Shown here: positions 1 to 8,200 of the stretch, in pieces
Layout: the number at the start of each line of letters is the position of its first letter
Numbering within the stretch: position 1 is the first letter of the stretch
DNA from: Dehalococcoidales bacterium
Lineage (GTDB): Bacteria > Chloroflexota > Dehalococcoidia > Dehalococcoidales > UBA5627
NCBI GenBank assembly: GCA_028707255.1
Contig: JAQTUQ010000017.1
Coordinates: 1-32,177, forward strand
DNA: 32,177 nt
Direction: 5' to 3'
Notes under the pieces: model-generated
What the model saw: the letters and a program-made list of their open reading frames with translations, nothing else
Databases searched by the model: none
Told to the model about the DNA's origin: nothing
Position numbers and translations under genes: made by a program

Positions 1-191
1 ATCGTAAAAGCACTGCCCAGATACTTATCCGCTGGGCTTTACAAAAAGGTTTGGTAACTATACCTAAATCATCCAGGGAAGATAAAATACATGAAAACAT
101 TGACGTATTCGACTTCGATATATCAGAGAAGGATATAAGCTTTCTGGATTCATTTCACGAAAATTTAAGGGTACCATTGGTATCAGTTTAA
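1..191 (+). CDS. Aldo/keto reductase, C-terminal end (cut by window edge)
   Basis: The third reading frame is open from the window edge to a TAA at 189-191 and gives about 62 residues. It contains AQILIRWALQKGLVTIPKS, the characteristic C-terminal part of NADP-dependent aldo/keto reductases, where the loop after the IPKS segment helps bind the cofactor phosphate. The catalytic Asp/Tyr/Lys/His residues lie upstream of the window and cannot be checked. The stop is 55 bp before the next gene on the same strand, so the two could be co-transcribed. The family is clear from the motif; the substrate cannot be told. Confidence 0.85.
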   Translation, partial: RKSTAQILIRWALQKGLVTIPKSSREDKIHENIDVFDFDISEKDISFLDSFHENLRVPLVSV

Positions 192-246
192 TTTGGATAT
201 GAACCATTAAATATATGTCCTTGCTTTTTTAAAATTTGGAATTGAC

Positions 247-900
247 ATGGCAAAGATTATTAAAAGATATGTTAACTTCTTGCTGGATGTAATAGCGCTG
301 TTGTCTATCCTAGTTACCTTGGTATCCAGTTATATATTATGGTTTATTCTTCCCATGGGACAAGGAGCACACGGTGAGCTGGGGAGCGCATCCGGTTATA
401 TGTGGTGTAATACTGACGGTTACGGCATTACCGGCAACTATATTACCGTAATGAACTGGCCAAGGTATACATGGATAGATATACATACATGGGCATCGAT
501 TATTCTCTTGGGAATAATAATTCTGCATATTGTTCTGCATTGGAAATGGATTATCAGTTTAACGAAAAGGATAAAAAACCATCTTGGCGGAAGTATTATC
601 AAAGTAAAAGCCTTGGAGCAATACGCCGTGACCGTACTATTACTAATTCTGTTTACAATAGAATGTCTTTCCGGTTTTATTATCTGGTTAGTATTACCGC
701 GCGGTGCGCTGGATTTTGAAAATATGCTGATTGGTTTAGGTCGTACGTTTTGGGGATTGCAGAGAAATATATGGGTAGACATTCATGCTTGGTTAGCAAT
801 AGCTATAATCGCCATCTTAATTATACACATATTACTGAATTGGAGATGGATTTTGAACATGACTGTGAAAAAAAGAGCATTGTTATCAGAAAAGAAGTAA
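247..900 (+). CDS. DUF4405-like four-helix membrane protein with duplicated histidine pairs
   Basis: This 217-residue protein has four hydrophobic segments, near residues 10-35, 80-103, 125-150 and 180-203. It is an internal duplication: each half ends in a similar block (WIDIHTWASI and WVDIHAWLAI) followed by a helix that closes with a W-K/R-W motif. His80 and His94 in the first half match His180 and His194 in the second, both spaced HX13H, which suits axial ligands of b-type haem in a cytochrome-b-like fold. DUF4405 proteins have this layout; haem binding here is inference. It may pass electrons between the quinone pool and an unidentified partner. The ribosome site before this ATG is weak. 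No partner oxidoreductase gene lies next to it. Confidence 0.6.
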   Translation: MAKIIKRYVNFLLDVIALLSILVTLVSSYILWFILPMGQGAHGELGSASGYMWCNTDGYGITGNYITVMNWPRYTWIDIHTWASIILLGIIILHIVLHWKWIISLTKRIKNHLGGSIIKVKALEQYAVTVLLLILFTIECLSGFIIWLVLPRGALDFENMLIGLGRTFWGLQRNIWVDIHAWLAIAIIAILIIHILLNWRWILNMTVKKRALLSEKK

Positions 901-980
901 ATAAACAAGATATAGTGTGATTTTACTGGTATTTAACATTGCAATCAATACACCGTAGACTATAAAAGGAGGAAATATTA

Positions 981-2048
981 ATGGCAAATCTTCAGTTTTC
1001 GGTACCTTATAATATGAACGCTAAGACTTTAGCAGAGTATAGCAGGATGAATGAATGCGGCGGTAATAAAATAACCGAGGTCTATCTCTCCGGCCCTCAG
1101 GAATTTTCTGCTTCAGGTAGAGCAATGGGTAAGCTGGATACCGATAGCTTCCTGCTAATAGTAAAGAGAATACATTCCATGGGATTTAAGGTTAATCTAT
1201 TAATGAATGCGACTTGTGAGGGGGAAGACTGGTATACCAGCGATGTGCAGGAAAAAAAAGTTGAATATATTGAGATGCTGCATAATGAACACGGTTTGGA
1301 ATCAGTTACTATAGCGAATCCTATATATATTAACATAGTCAAGAATCGCCTTCCAGATATAGAAATATATGCTTCGGTACTCAGTGATATTAATTCTATT
1401 CATCGAGCTATAATTTTTGCCGATCTTGGGGCTGATGCTATTGTGCCGGATCCCAGCATAAACCATAATCTTGAACTGCTTAAAGAAATTAAGGATGTAA
1501 CTGATCTTAAAATTAAATTGATGGTCAATGAAGGGTGTCTTTATATGTGTCCATTTAGAAAATTCCATATTAATTATATGTCTCATATATCCAAAAAATT
1601 GTCCTCAGAGAAACCTGTATTTTTTAAGTACTGTAATGAAGTATTTCGTAGTGACCCTTCACAGATTCTGAAATCAGGATGGATAAGACCGGAGGACATG
1701 CAGAAATACGGCGAAATAACCGATTCCTTTAAGATTGTGGGTAGAGCTTCTCCCGAGAGTAAGATTTTACGAGCCGTAAAGGCATATATGGATGAAAAAT
1801 GGGATGGAGATTTGCTGGATATTTTGGCAGGTAGTTTGGAGCAATACTCGATGGTGAATGGTATATGCTTGAGCAATAAGCTGCTAGGAGAATACGGCTT
1901 CTTCGAAAAAGTTACCTCCTGCGGACAGAACTGCAATAAATGTAACTATTGTGATGCACTCGCAGCACAGTTGGTTGAATATGGTCTTTATACCGGAGAA
2001 AAAGAAATAGATGCTCAAGATAAATTCCCACAAGTACATGATTCTTAA
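981..2048 (+). CDS. U32-peptidase-like (UbiU/UbiV-type) cysteine-rich protein
   Basis: This 355-residue soluble protein has alternating strand/helix blocks typical of the TIM-barrel-like U32 family (for example VTIANPIYINIV, IYASVLSDIN, LGADAIVPDPSI). The segment NEGCLYMCPFR, a later FKYC and a C-terminal TSCGQNCNKCNYC supply enough cysteines for an iron-sulfur cluster, as in the UbiU/UbiV branch of the family. The classical U32 protease signature is not seen, so peptidase activity is unlikely. The start has a very good ribosome site (AAAGGAGG at 965-972). It lies 49 bp before the DAHP synthase gene on the same strand. Substrate unknown; many relatives act in O2-independent hydroxylation or tRNA/rRNA modification. 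Confidence 0.5.
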   Translation: MANLQFSVPYNMNAKTLAEYSRMNECGGNKITEVYLSGPQEFSASGRAMGKLDTDSFLLIVKRIHSMGFKVNLLMNATCEGEDWYTSDVQEKKVEYIEMLHNEHGLESVTIANPIYINIVKNRLPDIEIYASVLSDINSIHRAIIFADLGADAIVPDPSINHNLELLKEIKDVTDLKIKLMVNEGCLYMCPFRKFHINYMSHISKKLSSEKPVFFKYCNEVFRSDPSQILKSGWIRPEDMQKYGEITDSFKIVGRASPESKILRAVKAYMDEKWDGDLLDILAGSLEQYSMVNGICLSNKLLGEYGFFEKVTSCGQNCNKCNYCDALAAQLVEYGLYTGEKEIDAQDKFPQVHDS

Positions 2049-2097
2049 TGAGGTTCTGCGTCTAATAGACATAATTCACTATTGAGTGTAATAGCAT

Positions 2098-3147
2098 ATG
2101 ATTATAATGGAAAAGACCGCCACCATAGAGCAGATTAATGACGTCATCGATGAGGTTATAAGCTTTGGTCTTAAAGTTGATGTATCACAGGGAGAAATCA
2201 GGACTGTCATAGGAATCATTGGGGATGAGAGAAGGATATCATTTGCCGATCTTGCACTCATGCCCGGTGTCAAAGAAGCCATACCTGTGGAAAAATCCTA
2301 TCGATTTATAGGCAGTGATTTTAATGCTACATCAAGGCGTATTGTAAAGGTAAGAGATGCACAAATCGGTGGCAGCGAGCCGGTAATAATCGCCGGACCC
2401 TGCGCAGTGGAAAGCAAAGAGCAAATATTCCGTATCGCAAAGGAAGTGCAGACAGCAGGCGCGCACATCTTAAGGGGAGGGATATTCAAACCCAGAACAT
2501 CCGTATATTCATTCCAGGGATTGGGTTCAAAAGGTGAATCCGAGGCAAGAAAAGCTCTTGAATGGCTGCGTGATGCAGGGCATCAATATGGAATGCCTGT
2601 AGTAACTGAGGTGCGCGGGGAATCTCATGCAGAATTAATAGCTGAATACGCTGATATTCTGCAAATAGGTTCCAGAAATATGTATAATCAGGATTTACTG
2701 AGCAGGGTCGGCAAGATTGGTAAGCCCGTTTTATTGAAACGACATTTCGGTGCCAGTATCGAGGATTTTTTATCCTACGCTGAATATATAGCCGCCGAAG
2801 GTAATAGGGACATAATACTCTGTGAACGAGGGATACTGCCTGTAAGTAAAGGTAACAGTTATGCAAGATATATCCTTGACCTCGAAGCAATTCCGATAAT
2901 ACAAAGGGAAACTTATCTCCCTGTTATCGTTGACCCCAGCCATGCTGCAGGACGAAATGACCTGATCTTCGATATGAGCTGTGCCTCCATTGCAGCAGGG
3001 GCAAATGGATTAATGATCGAATCCCATTACAATCCCAGAGAATCGTTCGTGGATGCTAAACAGGCGATAACTCCGGATGCATTGAAGGATATCATCACCG
3101 GAGTTGGTGAAATAAATAAAATAGCAACGAAATATAGGCAAGAATAA
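2098..3147 (+). CDS. aroF: 3-deoxy-7-phosphoheptulonate (DAHP) synthase, AroF/type I-beta
   Basis: It condenses phosphoenolpyruvate with erythrose 4-phosphate in the first step of the shikimate pathway, in the cytoplasm. The 349-residue length fits the Thermotoga-type enzyme: an N-terminal ferredoxin-like regulatory domain (about 1-75, with RTVIGIIGDER) followed by the barrel. Barrel motifs seen are AGPCAVES, GGIFKPRTSVYSFQGLG, QIGSRNMYNQ, KPVLLKRHFG, ILCERGI and VDPSHAAGRNDL, covering the PEP, phosphate and metal sites. The ATG at 2098 gives the short MII- start seen in relatives; a second ATG three codons later is possible and neither has a strong ribosome site. No other shikimate gene is nearby. 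It ends at the terminator at 3222-3259. Confidence 0.93.
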   Translation: MIIMEKTATIEQINDVIDEVISFGLKVDVSQGEIRTVIGIIGDERRISFADLALMPGVKEAIPVEKSYRFIGSDFNATSRRIVKVRDAQIGGSEPVIIAGPCAVESKEQIFRIAKEVQTAGAHILRGGIFKPRTSVYSFQGLGSKGESEARKALEWLRDAGHQYGMPVVTEVRGESHAELIAEYADILQIGSRNMYNQDLLSRVGKIGKPVLLKRHFGASIEDFLSYAEYIAAEGNRDIILCERGILPVSKGNSYARYILDLEAIPIIQRETYLPVIVDPSHAAGRNDLIFDMSCASIAAGANGLMIESHYNPRESFVDAKQAITPDALKDIITGVGEINKIATKYRQE

Positions 3148-3221
3148 TTATTTAAATTGTAGTAGACGAGACATCATCGGGCATCGTTGAACCTTTGCTT
3201 GTTTAGTGAAATATGAAAACA

Positions 3222-3259
3222 AAAAAAGGTTGGAGAAATTACTTCCCCCAACCCTTTTT
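3222..3259. terminator. Bidirectional rho-independent terminator between aroF and the recombinase remnant
   Basis: An A-rich arm at 3222-3233 pairs with 3248-3259 in a 12-bp stem with one mismatch (AAAAAAGGTTGG against CCAACCCTTTTT). Flanking A and T runs allow it to work in both directions. It lies 74 bp after the DAHP synthase stop and just beyond the end of the minus-strand recombinase pseudogene. Confidence 0.8.
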
Positions 3260-3333
3260 GCTTAACTATCTATATCAGTCAGAATTCAAATAATACCGAA
3301 TGTTCTCTTTGGTTCTGTATTTTTTGCGTTTCC

Positions 3334-4007
3334 CTATTCTGTAATAAATAGCAGATTATTATTGCATTTGGCGGGTTTCGAGCGGTAGCGATTTATGTAT
3401 TGCAAAAGTAACCACTGAATCTGTCTTCCCATAGGAACGAAACGCTCCTTATTGCCTTTCCCTGATATTTTTATCATCCCTTCATCTAGCTGGACATCTT
3501 CCAATTTTATTGTACACAACTCCGATATTCTCATGGCTGTATCCAACAATGTCATAATTATTGTCATGTTTCTATATCCTTCAGATGATCCCTTATTTAT
3601 TACATTAAGTAAACCCTGTATTTGTACATCAGGGAAGGTTGTAATAACCTTCTTAGTTGGTCTTGGTATCTTTATCCTGTCGAACGGATTATTATCAATA
3701 ATATCCTCGGATACAAGCTAGGAAAAAAGATCCTTAGGCTACGCAGATAACAATTTATTGTTTGTTACGAAAGCCCTCTATCTTGAACACGGTTCAAACG
3801 ATGATTTTCGAAACATCTTTTCTGTTTCAGATAAAAGATAAACTCCCGTATATAACGATGATCAATATCGGTTATTTTAATATTAATATGTTTTGAATAT
3901 TTTAAAAATTCAGAAAAATAATTTACACTATTAACGACAATCTTTATTGAATTCTTGCTTTTACCATCGGACGATACACACAGCTTATAACCAATTAATT
4001 AAAGCAT
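3334..4007 (-). pseudogene. Decayed XerC/D-like tyrosine recombinase
   Basis: Reading the minus strand from an ATG at 4007 gives a recognisable recombinase with several lesions. The N-terminal core-binding domain (LCVSSDGKSKNSIKIVVN to YIREFIFYLKQKR) is interrupted by TAA at codon 3 and by another TAA after DRGLS. The text then resumes as TINCYLRSLRIFF. A one-base loss in a T run near 3730 shifts frame, a TAG falls where the family has Trp, and LVSEDIIDNNPFDRIKIPRP follows. The catalytic half keeps the first Arg (TAMRISEL) and Lys region (GKGNKERFVP) but stops at LLFITE, so HxxR and the Tyr nucleophile are gone. It resembles the intact recombinase at 28561-29622 and marks an old insertion next to tRNA-Val. 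Confidence 0.8.
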
Positions 4008-4042
4008 TGATGTCGGAATCAAAATTCGACGAAACAAGCGCA

Positions 4043-4092
4043 CCCATTTTACAAAGCTGATTTTTTGGGTTAAAATAGCTTTGTAAAATGGG
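4043..4092. repeat. 16-bp perfect inverted repeat overlapping the tRNA-Val 5' end
   Basis: CCCATTTTACAAAGCT (4043-4058) is perfectly repeated in reverse as AGCTTTGTAAAATGGG (4077-4092) across an 18-bp spacer. With one bulged A the pairing extends into the GCG of the tRNA acceptor strand. The left arm contains the likely -35 box of the tRNA promoter, and the right arm ends at the second base of the tRNA. It could be an operator-like protein site or a scar of the neighbouring recombinase element. Confidence 0.75.
4048..4076 (+). promoter_or_regulatory. Promoter of tRNA-Val
   Basis: TTTACA (4048-4053), a 17-bp spacer and TAAAAT (4071-4076) each match the sigma-70 boxes at five of six positions. 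Transcription would begin about 8 bp before the tRNA. The promoter sits almost wholly between the arms of the inverted repeat. Confidence 0.6.
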
Positions 4093-4166
4093 GCGATTAG
4101 CTCAGTGGTTAGAGCGCTTGCTTCACACGCAAGAGGTCACTGGTTCAAATCCAGTATCGCCCACCA
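4091..4166 (+). tRNA. tRNA-Val (anticodon CAC)
   Basis: The sequence folds as a full cloverleaf. The acceptor stem GGGCGAT pairs with ATCGCCC, the D arm has AGCTCAGTGGTTAGAGC, and the anticodon stem CTTGC/GCAAG encloses TTCACAC, so the anticodon is CAC. The T arm is CTGGTTCAAATCCAG. A genomic CCA follows the discriminator A (4164-4166). This differs from the tRNA-Lys in the same window, which has no encoded CCA. Confidence 0.97.
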
Positions 4167-4259
4167 TTGTTAGGATAAGCAAAAATTTTTCATTTGCTTT
4201 GCGATTATGCAATCGATATTTGCCATAATAGCGTAAAGACATATTAAATCCTGAAAACA

Positions 4260-4293
4260 CAAAAGGGTGAGAAGGGTATAAAACTTCTCACCC
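4260..4293 (-). terminator. Terminator of the molybdoenzyme/chaperone operon
   Basis: A perfect 10-bp hairpin (GGGTGAGAAG at 4265-4274 with CTTCTCACCC at 4284-4293) lies 24 bp after the stop of the trigger-factor-like gene. On the minus strand it is followed by a T-rich tail (TTTTGTGTTTT), as expected for the end of that operon. Confidence 0.85.
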
Positions 4294-4317
4294 TGATAGT
4301 TTAGAAATTGCGTCTGT

Positions 4318-5625
4318 TTACTGAGCCGGTTCGGATTGCTGTTTACCGGTAACGATTTCAGCCAGCCTGTTAACGGTTTTTCTGACCTTGATGAGGTCGA
4401 TAACATTCTCGCGCTCATAGCTATGCAGTCTTCGGCGCGCCTCTTTCTGTTTGATTTCCTCCGCAATATCGGCAGTCATTTCGTCCACTTCGGCGGCGAC
4501 CTCCTCTTCGCTGACGGTGATGTCCTCGGCTTTAGCCACCTCATCCAGCACCAGGGTCCATAACACTCTTTTTTTAGCCAGTTCCGCAGAGCCTTTCTTA
4601 AGCTGTTCTTCCGTTATCAGGTTCAGCTGCTCCTGGTACTCTTTTTCGTTCTTGGCGGAAGTTTTCAATTGCTGTTTATAATCTTCCATAATCTGCTTGG
4701 CCTGGAGGTCGATCATCATGGTCGGGTACTCGAGGTGGCTTTTTGATATCAACTCGGCGACGATCTTCTCCTTGAATTTCGTATCGGCGTTAATCTCTTT
4801 TTCCTTCATCATGTTGTAACGGATACGCTTTTTCAGTTCCTCCAGAGAAGTGACACCGGGTGCCACTTTTCTGGCAAAGTCATCGTTAATTTCGTCCAGC
4901 AGCAGCTCGCGCACATCGTGTACTTTTACGCTGAAATCGGCTTCCCTGCCCGCCAGCAGTTTGTCGGAGTAATCTCCGGGCAGTGTCAATTTAAAGCTGA
5001 ATTCCTCCTCTTTCACAGCCCCGACCAGCTTTTCCGACAACCCCGGCATTTCAGGCACGAAGTTTTCATCCACATAGAACTTGGAGTTCTTTTTACTTAA
5101 GAAAGGTTTTCCGGATACCTTGCCTTCGATATCGATGATGAGCAGGTCTCCGCTTTTAACCGGCCGCTCTACCGGGATGAGCGTTCCGATTTGAACGCGG
5201 TTCTTCTCCAAAATGGCGTCGACCTCGGCATCGGTTACTTCCAGCGGTTCGGGTTCCACCCTCAGGCTGCGATAATCCGCGATTTCCACTATCGGTCTCA
5301 AGGCCGCTGCTATTTCGTATTTAGGCGGTTCGAACTGGAGGATCGTTATCATCGGCTGCAGCCAGTTTTCGATATTAAGGTCTTTGATAATTCCGGAAGA
5401 GTCCTCATATGCCAGCTCCCTGATGGCATCTCCCAGCGCCTGTTCTCTATCGATATGCTTTTCCAGAACATCATGCGGCGCATTTTCTTCGAGGTAATCC
5501 GGAATATTCGCCTTCTTAGCCATGCGCTTATAGACCTTCTCGAGATACTTCTCCAGGTCTGCAGGCTCGGGTTCTACTGTTATATAAGCCGTGCGGTTCT
5601 CCGTCCTGTCAAATTTTACTTTCAT
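4318..5625 (-). CDS. Trigger-factor-like chaperone lacking the ribosome-docking motif
   Basis: The 435 residues follow the trigger-factor plan: an N-terminal tail-like domain (1-115), an FKBP-type PPIase domain (about 150-240, with VKSGDLLIIDIEG and LPGDYSDKLLAGREADFSV) and a helical C-terminal chaperone domain (250-420, starting INDDFARKV). In true trigger factor the loop at residues 41-50 is GFRxGKxP, which docks on ribosomal protein L23. Here it reads IPDYLEENAP: the basic residues are gone and acidic ones replace them. It is the last gene of the molybdoenzyme operon, not beside clpP/clpX. Known parallels are PceT/RdhT, trigger-factor-like proteins dedicated to Tat-exported reductive dehalogenases. 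I infer a dedicated chaperone for the Tat precursor encoded upstream. Good ribosome site (GAGGAAG). Confidence 0.85.
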   Translation of the reverse strand: MKVKFDRTENRTAYITVEPEPADLEKYLEKVYKRMAKKANIPDYLEENAPHDVLEKHIDREQALGDAIRELAYEDSSGIIKDLNIENWLQPMITILQFEPPKYEIAAALRPIVEIADYRSLRVEPEPLEVTDAEVDAILEKNRVQIGTLIPVERPVKSGDLLIIDIEGKVSGKPFLSKKNSKFYVDENFVPEMPGLSEKLVGAVKEEEFSFKLTLPGDYSDKLLAGREADFSVKVHDVRELLLDEINDDFARKVAPGVTSLEELKKRIRYNMMKEKEINADTKFKEKIVAELISKSHLEYPTMMIDLQAKQIMEDYKQQLKTSAKNEKEYQEQLNLITEEQLKKGSAELAKKRVLWTLVLDEVAKAEDITVSEEEVAAEVDEMTADIAEEIKQKEARRRLHSYERENVIDLIKVRKTVNRLAEIVTGKQQSEPAQ

Positions 5626-5691
5626 TTCTTCCTCTTACCAGATTAAAATTCATCATTTATGAATAATGTTGCAGCGTTATACTGCGCTGCC

Positions 5692-6426
5692 TTATTTGGC
5701 TTCCTCTGTCATTTCTGCGATATCGCTGACAATAACTACCCCGAAGCTGTCTACCATTTCACCGCCATACGGCTTGTATTTAAATTGAAATTTTTTCATC
5801 TGTTGCGGGTCGATATCCCTGATGATAATCACTTTTTCCCCGATAACCTCTTTTTTAAAGTTGCCGAAGGTTATCAGCAGGACGGCGTCGGTTTTGGCTT
5901 CGGTTATATTTTTCACCATACCTCTTAATTCCGCCTCGCCCGTCATCGGGTTGATCTTCATATCCTGGTTGCGGAGCTGTACCTTCTCCGTTTCCGTTGT
6001 CGTCATCTTGATGATCCTGACCTCATAGCTCTTTACGACGCCGGGGATGATAACATTTTTGGAAGGGATGATTATTCCCCTGCTCACGCCGGGTTGGAAT
6101 TCGATCTCTTTGTGCAGGACCGTATCCATTTCTTTACCCTTTTCGTTGTAGAACTTAGCCTCGAAGACAAGGGTGGAAATCGTTTTGTCGGAAACGTTCC
6201 TGATGGCAAAATCGACACAGATTTTGTACATGCAATTGTATACCTGCATCTCTTCGAGCTTGTGTTTTGTGATAGCTACCATGTCGTTTCCGTAAACCAT
6301 AGGCTCCGGCAGAACGCCCGGCCCGTCATTCTCTTCTATAACATCGGTAATAAATTTGTCCCGGGCTGTTACCGGAGTTCCACTACCGCAGCTATGCTGG
6401 TCTCCACATTCGTGTTCGTGTGCCAT
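5692..6426 (-). CDS. Cytosolic FxLYD-like protein with His/Cys-rich N-terminus
   Basis: This 244-residue protein has no signal peptide or membrane helix. The first 15 residues (MAHEHECGDQHSCGS) hold three His and two Cys, a likely metal-binding tail. Two beta-rich stretches follow: about 67-120 (VDFAIRNVSDKTISTLVFEA, then KEIEFQPGVSRG) and about 165-225 (GMVKNITEAKTDAVLLITFG). Both have the pattern of FxLYD/DUF3426-type beta-sandwich domains, which usually sit outside the membrane. The ribosome site GGAGG is 10 bp from the ATG. It lies 46 bp after a B12-radical-SAM gene and 66 bp before the chaperone gene, so it is probably in the same operon. Function unknown; a metal-handling or scaffold role in enzyme maturation is a guess. 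Confidence 0.6.
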   Translation of the reverse strand: MAHEHECGDQHSCGSGTPVTARDKFITDVIEENDGPGVLPEPMVYGNDMVAITKHKLEEMQVYNCMYKICVDFAIRNVSDKTISTLVFEAKFYNEKGKEMDTVLHKEIEFQPGVSRGIIIPSKNVIIPGVVKSYEVRIIKMTTTETEKVQLRNQDMKINPMTGEAELRGMVKNITEAKTDAVLLITFGNFKKEVIGEKVIIIRDIDPQQMKKFQFKYKPYGGEMVDSFGVVIVSDIAEMTEEAK

Positions 6427-6472
6427 TTCTCAATACCTCCGTTTGTTATTTTATTACTATCTTAAAGCCGTT

Positions 6473-8116
6473 TTAAACTCTCCCGGCGCTGCGGGAACGC
6501 AGATAGGAATCAACGGTTTCCCTGAGCGCCTTTAATTTAGAACGCCTTTCGGCTTCATCGGCTATATTCATTATTTTATCCACTTCCCCCACCGCTATCC
6601 TGTCCGTATTGACCTCGGTTTGCTTCTCGTATGCCTGACGTTGGTCGTAGGCTCCGTACTTCTCTCTTTCGCTAATCGAATATAACACAGATTCCAGAAT
6701 CAATTCTACCAGCCCATCGCGGCTCAACGCCTCCGTTTCGTGATTCAGCCACTGGTGCCACGATGGCTGCGAGAGCGCATCGATATATTCTTCCAGGTTG
6801 GCAAAAAGCAGCTTGTAGCCGTATTTGCCGGGGTCGTCGAAGGCGGCGGAACCCGGTTCCAGGATAATCGGCCCGACAATCGGACCTCCCATACATCCGG
6901 CCAGGCTGCCGTAACTGTGCCTGGCAATGCCGATCTGGTCCAGTATGCACAGCCTGTCCCAGAGTTCTTGCGTCGCTTTAAATGTCTCGCGGTTTTCACC
7001 GGATAAGCCCACCGAGAAAAAGAAGGTGAGCGGAATATGGTATTTCTGGCATACCTTGACCGTATTTATTATCTCTTCGTTCGAGTAGCATCTCCCCTGT
7101 ATCTTTCTCACTCCGGCATCCCCCGATTCGGGAGTCATATAGAGCATTACCGGTTTCCCGATGCTGGACACTACCCGGGCAAATTCTTCGTCTACCGGCG
7201 CAAAGATGTCCAGCGACAGGCGGTCTATCTTCAGGTTATCCCGCTCCTCCCGCAGCGCTGCAAACAGCTCTCTCCAATAAATCTCTCCTCCCATGCGCGC
7301 ATCCTGGTAGAGATTTATCAGCGTTATCCCCTGCGCATTGAAGCTCTTGATATCTTCCACAATCTTTTGCGGGCTCCTGACTGCCGGTTTGTTCATGCCG
7401 AAATACTTGCGATAGTTATAGGACGAACCGCCGCAGGTAACACAGTTGTAGATGCAGCCGCGGCAGGTTACCAGGTTGCCGTAGGTCTCTCCACCGTGAT
7501 TGAAAATAGAGGTCTTCGGTTCGATTAAATCGAAGCGCGTATACTCGTATTCGTCCAGGTCACGGCTGCCTTCCGCAAGCGGCATAACGCAGATATCGCC
7601 CGCTTCCGTGCGGCAGGTGACGTTGGGTGTCTGCGGAACTTTGCCGGTTCTCTTAAACTCATTGGCAAACTCTAAAAGCGCTTTCTCCCCCTCCCCCCTG
7701 ATTACCGCATCTATAAAATCGTATTTTTCAATAATCTCTTCGTGAAAAAAGGTGGCCGTCAATCCGCCCAGCACCACCAGCGAATCAGGGTGCAGTCTCT
7801 TGCACAGCCGCGCTATCTCGATTGCCCCCTGGGCATGATGATGCCAGTGCAGGTCGATGGCATAGATTTCCGATGCCAGATTCTTTATGTGCTTTTCTAC
7901 ATCGAATTCACGGCCGGCCACCATGCGGTCGGCGATATTATCGATGATAACCTTTAGCCCGTTTCTGTCAAGGTAGTTGGCAATGCAGATCATGCCAATC
8001 GGCACCTTGATAAACTGTATCTTCTCTACCGACGGTCCCAGCGGCCCGGGGAAAAGGGGCTGCTTCCTGAAATCATATACCGCCGGCGGATGTATCAATA
8101 CCACATCATAGTTCAT
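6473..8116 (-). CDS. B12-binding radical SAM protein (second copy)
   Basis: The 547-residue protein starts with a cobalamin-binding Rossmann domain (about 1-150: VVLIHPPAVYDF, VVLGGLTATF, FIDAVIRGEGEK). A radical SAM barrel with the cluster motif C221-x3-C225-x2-C228 follows (CRGCIYNCVTCGG, with an extra Cys218). The canonical lower-ligand motif DxHxxG is not exact: residues 88-94 read DLHWHHH. The C-terminal region (about 400-540) is specific to this type and contains NLEEYIDALSQPSWHQW, nearly repeated in the upstream paralogue. The family includes methyltransferases and other cobalamin-dependent radical enzymes; it resembles the uncharacterised Ta0216-like group, from memory. Substrate unknown. 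It lies 84 bp after its paralogue and within the molybdoenzyme operon. Confidence 0.88.
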   Translation of the reverse strand: MNYDVVLIHPPAVYDFRKQPLFPGPLGPSVEKIQFIKVPIGMICIANYLDRNGLKVIIDNIADRMVAGREFDVEKHIKNLASEIYAIDLHWHHHAQGAIEIARLCKRLHPDSLVVLGGLTATFFHEEIIEKYDFIDAVIRGEGEKALLEFANEFKRTGKVPQTPNVTCRTEAGDICVMPLAEGSRDLDEYEYTRFDLIEPKTSIFNHGGETYGNLVTCRGCIYNCVTCGGSSYNYRKYFGMNKPAVRSPQKIVEDIKSFNAQGITLINLYQDARMGGEIYWRELFAALREERDNLKIDRLSLDIFAPVDEEFARVVSSIGKPVMLYMTPESGDAGVRKIQGRCYSNEEIINTVKVCQKYHIPLTFFFSVGLSGENRETFKATQELWDRLCILDQIGIARHSYGSLAGCMGGPIVGPIILEPGSAAFDDPGKYGYKLLFANLEEYIDALSQPSWHQWLNHETEALSRDGLVELILESVLYSISEREKYGAYDQRQAYEKQTEVNTDRIAVGEVDKIMNIADEAERRSKLKALRETVDSYLRSRSAGRV

Positions 8117-8200
8117 GCGCTAACGCAACCCTTCTCCAATATCTCATCGGGAACACGAAATCCCCGCTATCTTTCTTCTTTAGTTTATACGATTCCCCGC

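Noticed and set aside
939-966. Promoter (TTGCAA - 16 bp - TATAAA) before the U32-like gene
   Set aside because: Transcription would start inside or after the ribosome site at 965-972, so it could not serve this gene; probably chance in AT-rich DNA.
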